A DNA stretch of 64,000 nt, from positions 378,106 through 442,105 of the forward strand of contig NZ_OXCQ01000001.1 in the NCBI RefSeq assembly GCF_900411395.1, read 5' to 3'. The position numbers and the translations under genes are program-made. The notes beneath the pieces were generated by a model that had not been told where the DNA came from, made no database searches, and saw nothing but the letters and a program-made list of their open reading frames with translations. How positions within the stretch are numbered: position 1 is the stretch's first letter; each line of letters opens with the position of its first letter. The DNA is from Streptococcus sp. 596553 (GTDB lineage: Bacteria; Bacillota; Bacilli; Lactobacillales; Streptococcaceae). Shown in pieces: positions 36,630 through 47,397 of the stretch.

Positions 36630-36736
36630 AAAATAGTTCAGTGAACTATTTTATCTCGAACCTTGAAATTTAAAAGTTCGGCCGTTGATTTAACAACGTT
36701 TCTAGCCCCTCGGATTTTTTCCGAAGGGCTATTTTT
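36630..36736 (+). ncRNA. Four-hairpin element similar to the rpmA 3' region (copy B)
   Basis: 36630-36652 (AAAATAGTTC, loop AGT, GAACTATTTT, perfect), 36658-36679 (GAAC with GTTC), 36683-36698 (CGTTG with CAACG) and 36703-36736 (TAGCCCCTCGGA with CCGAAGGGCTA then T5, a plus-strand terminator). It shares GTTCAGTGAAC, TTTTATC and CCTTGAA with copy A at 3148-3256 and has the same order of stems. It lies antisense to the end of the integrase remnant. Confidence 0.5.
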
Positions 36737-37276
36737 GTATTTGAGAGACAAAACTTTTGAAAAAATCTTTTTCATAACTTTATCCAGTACATTGATTGCT
36801 TCATCTTTCATGTTCTTTGTGACGTGGGTGTAGATGGAAGTAGTGACTTCAGAGTCGGAATGACCAACCCTGTCCATGATTGTTTTTAGCGGAATTTTAT
36901 TTTCAGCTAAAATGCTAATAGTTGTATGTCTGAAGATGTGAGGGGACAGATGTTTGGGGATTGGTTTTTTAAGGCGTTCGTTTGTTCGATGGAGAGATTT
37001 ACTTAGAATAGAACTATGGATTGGCCTACCAGTGTTTGTGACGAATATACGAGTGCTTTTGTACCAATTTAGGTCAGTATTTTCACTGAGCTGGTTCAGT
37101 TCAATCATTTTGTCTAGTATCTCAATTTCTCTTTTAGTTAAGTGGGTAGTTCGAAATCTTGCAAAAGTCTTAGTACCGTCATCATCTGGAATGTATCGGT
37201 TGAATGTTGTGTGGATGTCTAATGTCTTGCTATCTTTGTGATATTTGTCTGACGTAAGAGCAGCTAATATCTCCAA
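36638..37276 (-). pseudogene. Truncated second tyrosine integrase
   Basis: 212 residues from a TTG, covering only the catalytic domain. His113, Arg116 (SPHIFRHTT), His139 (RVGHSD) and Tyr149 (SIYTHV) are present, but the N-terminal arm and core domains and the first catalytic Arg are missing: the reading upstream is ILLNCLEILAAL, where a Gly-Leu-Arg motif is expected. It also carries a 40-residue C-terminal tail (SKVLSLKYKNSPSEKIRG...) encoded by the structured element. It is a fossil of an earlier element at this site and differs from the island integrase. Confidence 0.85.
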
Positions 37277-37382
37277 ACAATTTAGGAGGATAGAAGTTTG
37301 ATTAGTAGCTGACTAGTCCTTGTGTTATCTTGCTATATCGTACAGAAATATTTCTATGTACATGGTTCTAATACCTATATTT

Positions 37383-37411
37383 TTGACAATAATATAAGAA
37401 AATAGTATACT
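37383..37411 (+). promoter_or_regulatory. Promoter of the YkvI-type transporter gene
   Basis: TTGACA (37383-37388), 17-bp spacer, TATACT (37406-37411), close to consensus. Confidence 0.85.
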
Positions 37412-37456
37412 AAATAGACAGTCATTTATTGTAGTGATAACGGTTAGGAGAAAATA

Positions 37457-38722
37457 GTGTTAAAACGTATTTTAAATATAGCATTAGCTTATGTCGGTGT
37501 TGTTATTGGTGCTGGATTATCTTCCGGCCAAGATTTAATGCAATACTTTGTTAGTTTTGGTAAATGGGGTATCATTGGAACGATTGTTCTTGGAATCATA
37601 AGTATTATTTTTGGTAAAATTATCATTACCTTAGGAAGCTATTTCCGTTCAAATGATCATTTTGAAGTTCTTTCCCAAATTGCCGGGCCTATTACTAATA
37701 AGATTCTTGATTTTGCTTTAATTGTTTCCTGCTTTGTAATTGGTTTTGTTATGATTGCTGGGGCTGGTTCAAACCTTAACCAACAATTTGGTTTGCCATT
37801 TTGGTTGGGAGGATTGATTTGTGCTATCTTGGTCATTATTGTCAGTTTTCTTAATTTTGAAAAGATTACCAGCGTTCTTGGGATATTTACTCCTTTGGTC
37901 TTTGTCATGATTATCATTATGGCAGTCCATACGTTCGTAGGGAAAAGTTTTGATTTTGAAGAATTAGAAGCAATCACAGCTACACTTTCTTCTCCGATGC
38001 CCAATGTCTGGGTTTCTTTACTAAATTATTTCGCACTAACTGTTATGACTGGTGTATCCATGGCATTTGTCTTAGGAGGTTCTGTCATGAGAATTGGTGT
38101 TGCGGAAAAAAGTGGTCTCTTAGGTGGACTTGTAGTTAGTTTAATTATTACTGTAGCAACTGGTATTTTATACGCCAATATAAAACTTGTTTCAACTGTT
38201 GATATTCCTATGTTAACAATTGCGGAGCAGATTCATCCTCTATTTTCTTTGCTGTATGCTCTAATTATTTTTGGACTTATTTTTAATACAGCTTTCAGTT
38301 TATTTTATGCCTTGGCAAAACGTTTCTCTTCAAATAAACCTAAGCGCTTTTACCCTATTCTAATTGCTACGGTCGCTATAGGATATGGTTTATCTTTTAT
38401 GGGATTTAAAGAATTAGTCTCCATTATGTATCCTCTTTTAGGTTATGTCGGTTGTCTAATGCTGGTCATTTTAGCAGTGGCATGGATAAAAGAAAGAGGA
38501 AACATCAAAGGGGAAAAATCTTTAAGACGAAAGATGATTCGATTGATAACCAAAAAATATGACGATGAACAAGAATATACTATTAGAGATAAAGCGACAT
38601 TTCACCAACTCGGTGAAGATTCTATTATAGATACTAAAAGTATCAAAAGTGATATCAAGGATTTGGTAAAAGAACAGTTTGTTGATGATGATGCAAAACA
38701 TGATGGAAGCGTCTTATCTTAA
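37457..38722 (+). CDS. YkvI-type membrane transporter (APC/LeuT-like)
   Basis: 421 residues from GTG 37457, 6 nt behind TAGGAG. About ten membrane helices in the first 350 residues, opening with ALAYVGVVIGAGLSSGQDLMQYF, the unwound-helix glycine pattern of the amino acid/polyamine/LeuT superfamily, as in the YkvI family. The last 70 residues are soluble and charged (RRKMIRLITKKYDDEQEYTIRDK...), unusual for the family. The substrate is unknown. Single gene with a near-consensus promoter and a terminator-like hairpin behind it. Confidence 0.82.
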   Translation: MLKRILNIALAYVGVVIGAGLSSGQDLMQYFVSFGKWGIIGTIVLGIISIIFGKIIITLGSYFRSNDHFEVLSQIAGPITNKILDFALIVSCFVIGFVMIAGAGSNLNQQFGLPFWLGGLICAILVIIVSFLNFEKITSVLGIFTPLVFVMIIIMAVHTFVGKSFDFEELEAITATLSSPMPNVWVSLLNYFALTVMTGVSMAFVLGGSVMRIGVAEKSGLLGGLVVSLIITVATGILYANIKLVSTVDIPMLTIAEQIHPLFSLLYALIIFGLIFNTAFSLFYALAKRFSSNKPKRFYPILIATVAIGYGLSFMGFKELVSIMYPLLGYVGCLMLVILAVAWIKERGNIKGEKSLRRKMIRLITKKYDDEQEYTIRDKATFHQLGEDSIIDTKSIKSDIKDLVKEQFVDDDAKHDGSVLS

Positions 38723-38761
38723 ATGATAATAAAACTGGCAAAATCTTTAAAATCAGAAAAG

Positions 38762-38805
38762 TGCATGTTATCAGGTATCAAAAACACTTGATAATATGCC
38801 TTTTA
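38762..38805 (+). terminator. Terminator-like hairpin after the YkvI-type gene
   Basis: TGCATGTTATCAGG pairs imperfectly with CTTGATAATATGCC and is followed by TTTTATT. Confidence 0.6.
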
Positions 38806-39208
38806 TTGTAATACTAGATACTTCAGCTTTTCCTAAAATTAAGTTTTTGCTATGCTTAGCTGAACTGACTTTTGAAGTATTTTCATTTTCAGATTAGTAG
38901 ACAATGAACATTAACTCATCTATCTGCTAGTAGCTAGTCAGACAAAGACTGACTTATATATGGGGAAAATCCTCTTTCAAGTGAGTTTTATCTTTATCCA
39001 GAACTAGAAAATAGCAATAATATCTACGAACTATATTCCATCGTGTGGAGGAGAGAGACTAGTTTGGATGATTAAGAATAACCTACTATTAAAAAATAGA
39101 TCATTTTTTAATATGAGATAAAAACCGATATTAAAAGCAATTTATTTCTATTTTTTAACATTTCATTGTATAATAGCAATATACGCAAATATCATGTGTC
39201 ATCAGGTT

Positions 39209-39323
39209 AATACTCTTAGAAAATCTTTTTAAACCATGTTAGGCTAATATACAGACTCAAAACAATGTCGTGAGTAGCCTGCGTCTAGTTTCCTAGTTTA
39301 CGCTTTGATTTTCATCGAGAATA
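39209..39323 (+). repeat. BOX element in the leader of the lipid kinase gene
   Basis: About 115 bp: a boxA-like start (TACTCTTAGAAAATCTTTTT then AAACCATG), a shortened boxB piece (ACTCAAAACAATGTCGTGAG) and a boxC-like end (CCTGCGTCTAGTTTCCTAG, then GCTTTGATTTTCATCGAGA). It matches the A-B-C order of pneumococcal BOX repeats, with B truncated. It lies between the -10 at 39169 and the GTG start at 39359. Confidence 0.8.
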
Positions 39324-39358
39324 ACCTTTCTATTTCAATTTTAAGGAGAAAATACAGA

Positions 39359-40246
39359 GTGAAAAAAATAATGCTAATTATCAATCCAACTTCTGGAGGA
39401 GAAAAAGCTTTAGATTACAAAGAGAAGCTGGAGAATAAAGCAAGAGAGTATTTTGATGATGTGGAAACTAAAATTACTCAAAAAGCTAAAGATGCTACAA
39501 ATTTCGCAGAAGAAGCTGCTAGAGAAAGATATGAATCAATTCTAGTTTTTGGTGGAGATGGTACGGTCAATGAAGTTATTTCAGGGATTGCTGAAAGGGA
39601 CTATATTCCTAAACTGGGAATTATACCAGGTGGTACTGGTAACCTGATTACAAAACTTTTAGAAATCAATCAAGATATTGACGGAGCTATTGAAGAACTA
39701 GATTTCAATTTAACTGATAAGATTGATATCGGAAAAGCAAATGGTCACTATTTTGGATATATCTTTAGTATCGGGTCTCTCCCTGAAGCCATTCATAATG
39801 TTGAAATTGAAGATAAAACGAAATTTGGTATCTTGGCTTATGCAGTTAATACCATGAAGTCTGTCATGACAGATCAAGTCTTTAACATTAAAGTTGAAAC
39901 CGAAAATGGAAATTACCTTGGGGAAGCAAGTCATGTTTTAGTACTTCTAACAAATTATTTTGCAGATAAAAAAATCTTTGAAGAAAACAAGGATGGATAT
40001 GCAAATATTCTAATTTTGAAAGATGCTTCTATATTCTCTAAATTATCTTTGATTCCGGATTTGTTAAAAGGAGATCTTGTAGAGAATGAAAATATTGAAT
40101 ATATAAAGGCACGTACTATTAAAATTTCTTCTGATATCGAATTAGAGTCGGATGTTGATGGCGATAAATCAGATAATCTACCAGTCGACATCAAGGTACT
40201 AGGACAACACATTGAAGTGTATTCCGTACCTAAGAAACAATCATAA
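39359..40246 (+). CDS. Diacylglycerol kinase-family lipid kinase
   Basis: 295 residues from GTG 39359, 10 nt behind AAGGAG; an upstream ATG at 39305 lies in the BOX element and lacks a site. The catalytic signature is clear: LIINPTSGGEKA at the start, VFGGDGTVNEVISGI (GGDGT) near 62, then LGIIPGGTGNLITK. It belongs to the DagK/YegS/BmrU family, which phosphorylates diacylglycerol or related lipids and recycles them into phospholipid. The exact substrate is unknown. Followed by a terminator, then rexB. Confidence 0.88.
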   Translation: MKKIMLIINPTSGGEKALDYKEKLENKAREYFDDVETKITQKAKDATNFAEEAARERYESILVFGGDGTVNEVISGIAERDYIPKLGIIPGGTGNLITKLLEINQDIDGAIEELDFNLTDKIDIGKANGHYFGYIFSIGSLPEAIHNVEIEDKTKFGILAYAVNTMKSVMTDQVFNIKVETENGNYLGEASHVLVLLTNYFADKKIFEENKDGYANILILKDASIFSKLSLIPDLLKGDLVENENIEYIKARTIKISSDIELESDVDGDKSDNLPVDIKVLGQHIEVYSVPKKQS

Positions 40247-40251
40247 AACTC

Positions 40252-40276
40252 AAAGCCTTGTTACCGAGGCTTTTTT
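40252..40276 (+). terminator. Terminator after the lipid kinase gene
   Basis: AAAGCCT (40252-40258) pairs with AGGCTTT (40267-40273), then T3. Confidence 0.85.
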
Positions 40277-40416
40277 CATTATGTGATTTTCAGTAGGCAG
40301 ATTTATTCTATCTATAATACAAGTAAAATTAAGTATTTAAGATCTAGCAGATTTAGCAGATGATGAATAAAAGAAAGGATGGCCTAAATATTTTAACAGA
40401 TTTACGAGACTAATCA

Positions 40417-40425
40417 TGGTATAAT
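40417..40425 (+). promoter_or_regulatory. Extended -10 upstream of rexB
   Basis: TGG-TATAAT (hexamer 40420-40425). The first ATG of the frame at 40434 is only 8 nt away, while the conserved RexB start is at 40458 with GAGGCAGAG before it. Confidence 0.65.
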
Positions 40426-40457
40426 ATAGGGTAATGAAAAATTCCAACGAGGCAGAG

Positions 40458-43400
40458 ATGAAATTACTTTATACTGATATTCGGACTTCTTTGACCGAGG
40501 TTCTAACTAGAGAAGCAGAAGAGCTAGTTGCTGCTGGCAAGCGAGTCTTCTATATCGCTCCTAACTCTCTTTCTTTTGAAAAGGAACGCGCCGTGCTGGA
40601 ATGCTTGTCCCAGCAGGCTTCTTTTGCGATTACCGTCACGCGCTTTACTCAAATGGCTCGTTACCTGATTTTGAATGATTTGCCAGCTAAAACTACTCTT
40701 GATGATATCGGTCTTGGGATGGCTTTTTATAAGTGTCTTGCGGCACTCGATCCCAAGGATTTACGTGTTTATGGTGCGATTAAGCAGGATCCTCAGTTTA
40801 TCCAGCAGTTGATTGAGCTTTACCACGAGATGAGCAAAGCTCAGATGACTTTTTTGGACTTGGAGAATTTGACGGATGAGGATAAGAGAGCCGATTTACT
40901 CTTGATTTTTGAGAAAGTAACGGCCTATCTCAATCAAGGCCAGTTAGCTCAGGGAAGTCAGTTATCCCATTTGATTGAGGCTATTGAGAATGACAAAGTT
41001 AGTAGTGATTTTACTCAAATCGCCTTGGTTATTGATGGATTTACCCGTTTTTCTGCTGAGGAGGAGCGGATTGTGGACTTAGTTTATGCTAAGGGTGTTG
41101 AGATTGTTATTGGGGCTTATGCTAGTAAGAAAGCCTATACTAGCCCATTCGCCGAAGGCAATCTCTACCAAGCCAGTGTGGAGTTTCTCCATCATCTAGC
41201 TTCTAAATACCAAACGCCTGCTCAAGACCGTTCTCAGACTCATGAGAAGATGGATAGTTTTGACAAGGTCTCTCGTTTATTGGAATCGTCCTATGACTTT
41301 TCAGAACTTTCCTTGGAAATTGATGATAAGGACCGTGAAAACTTACAAATCTGGTCTTGCTTGACGCAAAAGGAAGAGTTGGAGCTAGTAGCCCGTAGCA
41401 TTCGTCAGAAATTGCATGAGAACTCAGACCTGAGCTACAAGCATTTTCGTATTCTCTTGGGGGATGTAGCTTCTTATCAGTTATCTCTAAAAACGATTTT
41501 TGACCAGTATCAGATTCCTTTCTATCTAGGCAAAAGCGAATCCATGGCGCACCACCCTTTGACACAGTTTGTTGAGTCTATTTTAGCTTTAAAACGCTAT
41601 CGTTTCCGTCAAGAAGATTTGATAAATCTTCTCAGAACAGGTTTGTATACTGATCTTAGCCAAGCGGATATTGATGCTTTTGAGCAATATATCCGTTATC
41701 TTGGTATCAATGGCTTGCCAGCCTTTCAGCAAATCTTTACCAAATCCCACCATGGAAAATTTAATCTGGAACGTTTAAATGCTCTTCGTTTGCGTATTTT
41801 AACCCCTCTTGAGACTCTTTTTGCTAGCCGAAAACAAAAGGCTGAAAATCTCTTGTACAAGTGGAATAGCTTTCTAAAAGAAGGAGCTGTGACCAAGCAG
41901 TTGCAAGATTTGACAGCCACTATGGAAGCTGTAGAACAGGAAAGACAAGCCGAGGTTTGGAAGGCATTCTGTCATGTTTTAGAACAATTTGCGACTGTTT
42001 TTGCTGGTTCACAGGTTAGTCTGGAGGACTTCCTAGCCTTGCTCCATTCTGGAATGAGCCTATCTCAGTACCGCACCATTCCAGCAACAGTGGACACCGT
42101 TCTGGTGCAGAGTTATGATTTGATTGCTCCTCTGACAGCTGACTTTGTTTATGCCATTGGGCTGACTCAGAATCATTTACCAAAAATTGCGCAAAACACC
42201 AGTCTATTGACAGATGAAGAAAGACAAAGCTTAAACCAAGCAACCGAAGAAGGCGTTCAATTGCTGATTGCCAGCAGTGAAAACCTCAAGAAAAATCGCT
42301 ATACTATGCTTTCCTTGGTCAATTCTGCTCGTAAGCAGTTGGTCTTATCGGCTCCAAGCCTTTTTAATGAAAGTGAAAGTAAGGAATCTGCCTATCTTCA
42401 AGAGTTGGTCCATTTTGGATTTAGTCGAAAAGAGAAGAGGATGAATCACAAAGGGCTGTCTAAGGAGGATATGGGGTCCTATCACAGTCTTTTGTCCAGT
42501 CTGGTTGCCTATCACCAGCAGGGCGAGACGAGCGATACTGATCAAGATTTGACTTTTGTTAAGGTTCTGGCGCGTGTCATGGGTAAAAAACTAGACCAGC
42601 AAGGTCTGGAAAATCCAGCTCTCCCAACCAGTCCAAACAGTAAGCAGTTGGCTAAGGACACCTTGCAGGCGCTCTATCCTGATGAACAGGAATTTTACCT
42701 GTCTACATCTGGTTTGACGGAGTTTTACCGGAACCAATACAGTTATTTCCTCCGCTACGTGTTAGGCTTGCAGGAGGAATTGCGCCTGCGTCCAGATGCT
42801 CGTAGTCATGGAAATTTCTTGCACCGTATTTTTGAACGTACCTTGCAGTTACCTAACGAAGATTCCTTTGACCAACGTCTAGAACAAGCTATTCAAGAAA
42901 CCAGTCAGGAACGCGAATTTGAGGCTATTTATCAAGAAAGTTTAGAAGCCCAGTTCACCAAGGAAGTTCTGCTTGATGTCGCACGGACGACTGGACATAT
43001 TCTCCGACACAATCCAGCCATCGAAACCATCAAAGAGGAAGCGAATTTCGGTGGAAAAGAGCAGGCCTTTATTCAATTGGACAGTGGTCGCAGTGTCTTT
43101 GTACGAGGCAAGGTGGACCGGATTGACCGTTTGAAAGCTGATGGAGCGATAGGAGTAGTAGACTACAAATCCAGTCTGACTCAGTTCCAGTTTCCTCATT
43201 TCTTTAATGGACTCAATTCCCAGTTGCCAACCTATCTAGCTGCCCTAAAAAGAGAAGGGGAGCAGAACTTTTTCGGCGCCATGTACTTGGAAATGGCTGA
43301 ACCTGTCCAATCTCTGATGGCCGTTAAAAGTCTGGCAGGTGCAGTTGTAGAAGCCAGCAAATCAATGAAATACCAAGGCCTCTTTTTAGAAAAAGAAAGC

Positions 43401-43733
43401 AGTCATTTGGGCGAATTTTATAACAAAAACAAGGCCAATCAGCTGACGTATGAGGAATTCCAGCTCCTACTGGACTACAATGCCCATCTTTACAAGAAAG
43501 CAGCAGAGAAGATTTTAGCAGGCCAGTTCGCCATTAACCCTTATACCGAAAATGGCAGAAGTATTGCCCCATACGTCCAGCAACACCAAGCCATCACAGG
43601 CTTTGAAGCCAATTACCACTTGGGCCAAGCCCGTTTCCTAGAAAAGTTGAACTTGGCTGACGGCAAGCGTCTAGTTGGAGAAAAACTCAAGCAAGCTTGG
43701 TTTGAAAAAATGAGAAAGGAGTTGAAACGATGA
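40458..43733 (+). CDS. rexB: ATP-dependent nuclease subunit B
   Basis: 1091 residues from ATG 40458 ([23 protein letters not shown]), the length I recall for pneumococcal RexB; the upstream ATG at 40434 would lie at the transcript start. The N-terminal half is a helicase-like fold with degenerate motifs ([17 protein letters not shown]). The C-terminal nuclease domain shows [42 protein letters not shown] (the D...DYK metal-binding core). With RexA it forms the Gram-positive counterpart of RecBCD, resecting double-strand ends. It overlaps rexA by 4 bases (ATGA), suggesting coupled synthesis. Confidence 0.95.
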   Translation: MKLLYTDIRTSLTEVLTREAEELVAAGKRVFYIAPNSLSFEKERAVLECLSQQASFAITVTRFTQMARYLILNDLPAKTTLDDIGLGMAFYKCLAALDPKDLRVYGAIKQDPQFIQQLIELYHEMSKAQMTFLDLENLTDEDKRADLLLIFEKVTAYLNQGQLAQGSQLSHLIEAIENDKVSSDFTQIALVIDGFTRFSAEEERIVDLVYAKGVEIVIGAYASKKAYTSPFAEGNLYQASVEFLHHLASKYQTPAQDRSQTHEKMDSFDKVSRLLESSYDFSELSLEIDDKDRENLQIWSCLTQKEELELVARSIRQKLHENSDLSYKHFRILLGDVASYQLSLKTIFDQYQIPFYLGKSESMAHHPLTQFVESILALKRYRFRQEDLINLLRTGLYTDLSQADIDAFEQYIRYLGINGLPAFQQIFTKSHHGKFNLERLNALRLRILTPLETLFASRKQKAENLLYKWNSFLKEGAVTKQLQDLTATMEAVEQERQAEVWKAFCHVLEQFATVFAGSQVSLEDFLALLHSGMSLSQYRTIPATVDTVLVQSYDLIAPLTADFVYAIGLTQNHLPKIAQNTSLLTDEERQSLNQATEEGVQLLIASSENLKKNRYTMLSLVNSARKQLVLSAPSLFNESESKESAYLQELVHFGFSRKEKRMNHKGLSKEDMGSYHSLLSSLVAYHQQGETSDTDQDLTFVKVLARVMGKKLDQQGLENPALPTSPNSKQLAKDTLQALYPDEQEFYLSTSGLTEFYRNQYSYFLRYVLGLQEELRLRPDARSHGNFLHRIFERTLQLPNEDSFDQRLEQAIQETSQEREFEAIYQESLEAQFTKEVLLDVARTTGHILRHNPAIETIKEEANFGGKEQAFIQLDSGRSVFVRGKVDRIDRLKADGAIGVVDYKSSLTQFQFPHFFNGLNSQLPTYLAALKREGEQNFFGAMYLEMAEPVQSLMAVKSLAGAVVEASKSMKYQGLFLEKESSHLGEFYNKNKANQLTYEEFQLLLDYNAHLYKKAAEKILAGQFAINPYTENGRSIAPYVQQHQAITGFEANYHLGQARFLEKLNLADGKRLVGEKLKQAWFEKMRKELKR

Positions 43734-46700
43734 AGTCCATTCCCTTTTTAACTGAGGAAGAAATTCAAAAATTGCAAGAAGCTGAAGCAAATTCGAGCAA
43801 GGAACAAAAGAAAACTGCCGAACAAATCGAAGCTATCTACACTTCTGGCCAGAATATTCTGGTCTCAGCATCGGCTGGTTCTGGAAAGACCTTTGTCATG
43901 GCCGAGCGCATTCTGGACCAATTGGCGCGTGGTGTCGAAATTTCTCAACTCTTTATCTCAACCTTTACCGTCAAGGCTGCGACTGAACTTAAAGAACGTT
44001 TGGAGAAGAAAATCAGCCAACAAATTCAAGAAAGTGGCGATGTTGACCTCAAACAACACTTGGGTCGCCAGTTGGCAGACCTACCCAACGCTGCCATCGG
44101 AACCATGGACTCTTTCACACAAAAATTCCTTGGTAAACATGGCTATCTGATTGATATTGCGCCTAATTTCCGTATTTTACAAAACCAGAGCGAGCAACTT
44201 CTTCTCAAAAACGAAGTCTTCCATGAGGTATTTGAAGCCCATTACCAAGGTAAACAGAAAGAGACCTTTAGTCATTTACTGAAAAACTTTGCTGGACGTG
44301 GCAAGGATGAACGGGGGCTACGCCAGCAGGTCTATAAAATCTATGACTTTCTCCAATCCACCAGCAATCCTCAGAAATGGCTGAGTGAATCTTTCCTCAA
44401 AGGCTTTGAGAAAGCTGATTTTACGAATGAAAAAGAAAAACTAACTGAGCAAATCCAGCAAGCCCTTTGGGACTTGGAAAGTTTCTTCCGTTATCATCTG
44501 GATAATGATGCCAAGGAATTTGTAAAGGCTGCTTATTTAGAAAATGTTCAGTTAGTTCTGGATGAAATTGGCTCCTTAAATCAAGAGTCTGATAGGCAGG
44601 CTTATCAAGCAGGGCTTGCGCGTGTTGTCGCAATCTCTAAGGAAAAAAATGGTCGAGCTCTGACGAATGCCAGTCGTAAGGCTGATTTGAAGCCCCTGGC
44701 CAATGCCTACAATGAAGAGAGAAAGACCCAGTTTGCTAAACTAGGACAACTAGCAGACCAGATAACGATTCTCGACTATCAAGAACGTTATCATGGAGAC
44801 ACTTGGAAACTGGCTAAAACCTTCCAAGCCTTTATGAGCGATTTTGTGGAGGCTTATCGTCAGAGAAAACGTCAGGAAAATGCCTTTGAATTCGCTGATA
44901 TTAGCCATTACACCATTGAGATTTTAGAGAATTTCCCACAAGTTCGTGAAGCTTATCAGGAGCGCTTCCACGAAGTTATGGTCGATGAGTATCAGGATAC
45001 CAACCATATTCAAGAACGGATGTTGGAATTGCTGTCTAATGGTCACAATCGCTTTATGGTGGGAGATATTAAGCAATCTATCTATCGTTTCCGTCAAGCA
45101 GACCCGCAGATTTTCAATGAGAAATTCCAACGCTATGCGCAAAATCCACAAGAAGGCAAGCTGAATCTCCTCAAAGAAAATTTCCGTAGTAGTTCAGAAG
45201 TGCTATCTGCAACCAATGATGTTTTTGAACGTCTTATGGACCAAGAAGTTGGAGAAATCAACTATGATAACATGCACCAGCTTGTTTTTGCCAATACCAA
45301 ACTGACTCCCAATCCAGACAACAAGGCAGAATTTCTCCTCTACGACAAGGACGACACAGGTGAGGAAGAAGAGAGCCAAGCTGACACTAAACTGATTGGT
45401 GAAATGCGCCTGGTCATCAAGGAAATCCTTAAACTTCATCAGGAAAAAGGTGTTGCCTTTAAGGAAATTGCCCTTCTGACCTCCAGTCGCAGTCGTAATG
45501 ACCAGATTCTTCTTGCCCTGTCTGAGTACGGGATTCCTGTCAAAACCGACGGTGAGCAAAACAATTACCTCCAATCCCTAGAAGTGCAAGTCATGCTGGA
45601 CACCCTTCGTGTCATTCACAATCCCCTACAAGACTATGCCTTGGTTGCCCTTATGAAGTCTCCAATGTTTGGTTTTGATGAGGATGAGTTAGCACGTTTG
45701 TCCCTTCAGAAAGCAGAGGATAAAGTCCACGAAAATCTCTATGAGAAACTGGTCAATGCTCAAACACAGGCAACAAGCCAGAAAGAGTTAATTCACTCAA
45801 CACTAGCTGAGAAACTAAAGCAATTCATGGATATACTAGCTTCTTGGCGCTTGTATGCCAAAACCCACTCCCTCTATGACTTGATTTGGAAAATTTATAA
45901 CGACCGTTTTTACTACGATTATGTTGGAGCTTTGCCAAATGGTTCTGCTAGACAGGCCAATCTCTATGCCCTAGCACTGCGTGCTGATCAATTTGAAAAG
46001 AGCAATTTCAAGGGCTTGTCTCGTTTTATTGGTATGATTAACCAAGTTTTAGAAGCCCAGCACGATTTGGCAAGCGTGGCCGTCGCACCGCCAAAAGATG
46101 CAGTAGAGCTCATGACCATCCACAAGAGTAAAGGACTGGAGTTTCCTTACGTCTTTATCCTCAATATGGATCAAGATTTCAACAAGCAAGACTCTATGTC
46201 AGAGGTCATTCTCAGCCGTAAAAATGGGCTTGGTGTCAAATATATTGCCAAAATGGAGACAGGAGCAGTGGAAGCCCACTATCCGAAAACCATCAAACTC
46301 TCCATTCCTAGCCTGACCTATATGCAGAATGAAGAGGAATTACAGCTGGCAAGCTATTCTGAGCAAATGCGTCTGCTGTATGTTGCCATGACGCGGGCTG
46401 AGAAAAAGCTCTATCTTGTCGGCAAGGGTTCTCGTGAAAAGCTGGAAGCCAAGGAATACCCAGCAGCCAAAAATGGGAAACTAAATAGCAATACTAGACT
46501 GCAAGCAAGGAATTTCCAAGATTGGATTTGGGCTATCAATAAAGTGTTTGCCAAGGATAATCTCAACTTTAGTTATAGTTTTGTTGGTGAAGATCAGCTG
46601 ACTAGAGAAGCCATCGGAGAATTAGAAAACAATGGCCCTCTCCAAGATAACTCTCAAGCAGACAATCGCCAGTCAGAAACCATTAAGGAAGCCCTTGAAA

Positions 46701-47380
46701 TGCTGAAAGAAGTGGAAGTATATAATACTCTTCACCGCGCAGCCATTGAACTTCCTAGTGTTCAAACCCCAAGCCAAATCAAGAAATTCTATGAACCAGT
46801 TATGGATCTGGAAGGTGTCGAGATTGCAGGTCAAGGACAGTCAGTAGACAAGAAAATCAGCTTTGATTTGCCAGATTTTTCAAGCAAAGAAAAGATGACA
46901 GGAGCTGAGATTGGTAGTGCCACCCACGAACTGATGCAGAGAATGGACCTCAGCCAGAGACCAACGCTTGCTAGCCTGACAGAAACTCTCAAACAAGTTC
47001 AAACCAGCCTAGCTGTCAAAGACAAGATTAATCTTTCGAAAATTCTTACATTCTTTGATACAGAATTCGGTCAGGAAATTCTCGCTAATACCAACCATCT
47101 CTATCGCGAGCAACCCTTCTCCATGCTCAAACGAGACCAAAAGAGTCAGGAAGACTTTGTTGTCCGTGGTATCCTTGATGGCTATCTACTTTACGAAGAC
47201 AAAATCGTTCTGTTCGACTATAAGACAGACCGCTATGATGAACCAAGTCAACTCATAAACCGCTATCGTGCTCAGTTAGCCCTTTATGGAGAGGCCTTAT
47301 CTCGAGCCTATTCGATTGAAAATATTGAGAAATACTTGATTTTACTCGGTAAAGACGAGGTTCAAGTTGTAAAAGTATAA
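43730..47380 (+). CDS. rexA: ATP-dependent helicase/nuclease subunit A
   Basis: 1216 residues. UvrD-type helicase: Walker [10 protein letters not shown] at 46-54, Walker B region [31 protein letters not shown], a [15 protein letters not shown] block and [18 protein letters not shown]. The C-terminal RecB-type nuclease (from about 1050: [36 protein letters not shown]) has the metal ligands. RexA unwinds DNA and cuts one strand while RexB cuts the other. Translationally coupled to rexB; a third gene follows 17 bases later. Confidence 0.96.
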   Translation: MKSIPFLTEEEIQKLQEAEANSSKEQKKTAEQIEAIYTSGQNILVSASAGSGKTFVMAERILDQLARGVEISQLFISTFTVKAATELKERLEKKISQQIQESGDVDLKQHLGRQLADLPNAAIGTMDSFTQKFLGKHGYLIDIAPNFRILQNQSEQLLLKNEVFHEVFEAHYQGKQKETFSHLLKNFAGRGKDERGLRQQVYKIYDFLQSTSNPQKWLSESFLKGFEKADFTNEKEKLTEQIQQALWDLESFFRYHLDNDAKEFVKAAYLENVQLVLDEIGSLNQESDRQAYQAGLARVVAISKEKNGRALTNASRKADLKPLANAYNEERKTQFAKLGQLADQITILDYQERYHGDTWKLAKTFQAFMSDFVEAYRQRKRQENAFEFADISHYTIEILENFPQVREAYQERFHEVMVDEYQDTNHIQERMLELLSNGHNRFMVGDIKQSIYRFRQADPQIFNEKFQRYAQNPQEGKLNLLKENFRSSSEVLSATNDVFERLMDQEVGEINYDNMHQLVFANTKLTPNPDNKAEFLLYDKDDTGEEEESQADTKLIGEMRLVIKEILKLHQEKGVAFKEIALLTSSRSRNDQILLALSEYGIPVKTDGEQNNYLQSLEVQVMLDTLRVIHNPLQDYALVALMKSPMFGFDEDELARLSLQKAEDKVHENLYEKLVNAQTQATSQKELIHSTLAEKLKQFMDILASWRLYAKTHSLYDLIWKIYNDRFYYDYVGALPNGSARQANLYALALRADQFEKSNFKGLSRFIGMINQVLEAQHDLASVAVAPPKDAVELMTIHKSKGLEFPYVFILNMDQDFNKQDSMSEVILSRKNGLGVKYIAKMETGAVEAHYPKTIKLSIPSLTYMQNEEELQLASYSEQMRLLYVAMTRAEKKLYLVGKGSREKLEAKEYPAAKNGKLNSNTRLQARNFQDWIWAINKVFAKDNLNFSYSFVGEDQLTREAIGELENNGPLQDNSQADNRQSETIKEALEMLKEVEVYNTLHRAAIELPSVQTPSQIKKFYEPVMDLEGVEIAGQGQSVDKKISFDLPDFSSKEKMTGAEIGSATHELMQRMDLSQRPTLASLTETLKQVQTSLAVKDKINLSKILTFFDTEFGQEILANTNHLYREQPFSMLKRDQKSQEDFVVRGILDGYLLYEDKIVLFDYKTDRYDEPSQLINRYRAQLALYGEALSRAYSIENIEKYLILLGKDEVQVVKV

Positions 47381-47397
47381 TCTAGAAAGGAGACCTC

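Larger units (their letters stand above)
36291..36637. other. Right end of the island
   Basis: Contains a candidate promoter for the leftward Sm-like/CPCC pair (minus-strand TATAAT near 36364-36369), a strong minus-strand terminator (36441-36465), the inverted partial copy of the 30-bp repeat, the candidate right attachment core (36502-36515), and AT-rich sequence leading into a structured element. No gene supported. Confidence 0.55.
38723..39358. other. Long intergenic region before the lipid kinase gene
   Basis: Holds a terminator-like hairpin (38762-38805), about 340 bases of AT-rich sequence without a gene I can support, a TATAAT -10 at 39169-39174 for the kinase gene, and a BOX element (39209-39323) in the resulting leader. 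Confidence 0.6.

Noticed and set aside
44618-44624. GCGCGTG, identical to the lactococcal Chi site, inside rexA
   Set aside because: A single 7-mer is expected by chance, and the pneumococcal recognition sequence may differ.
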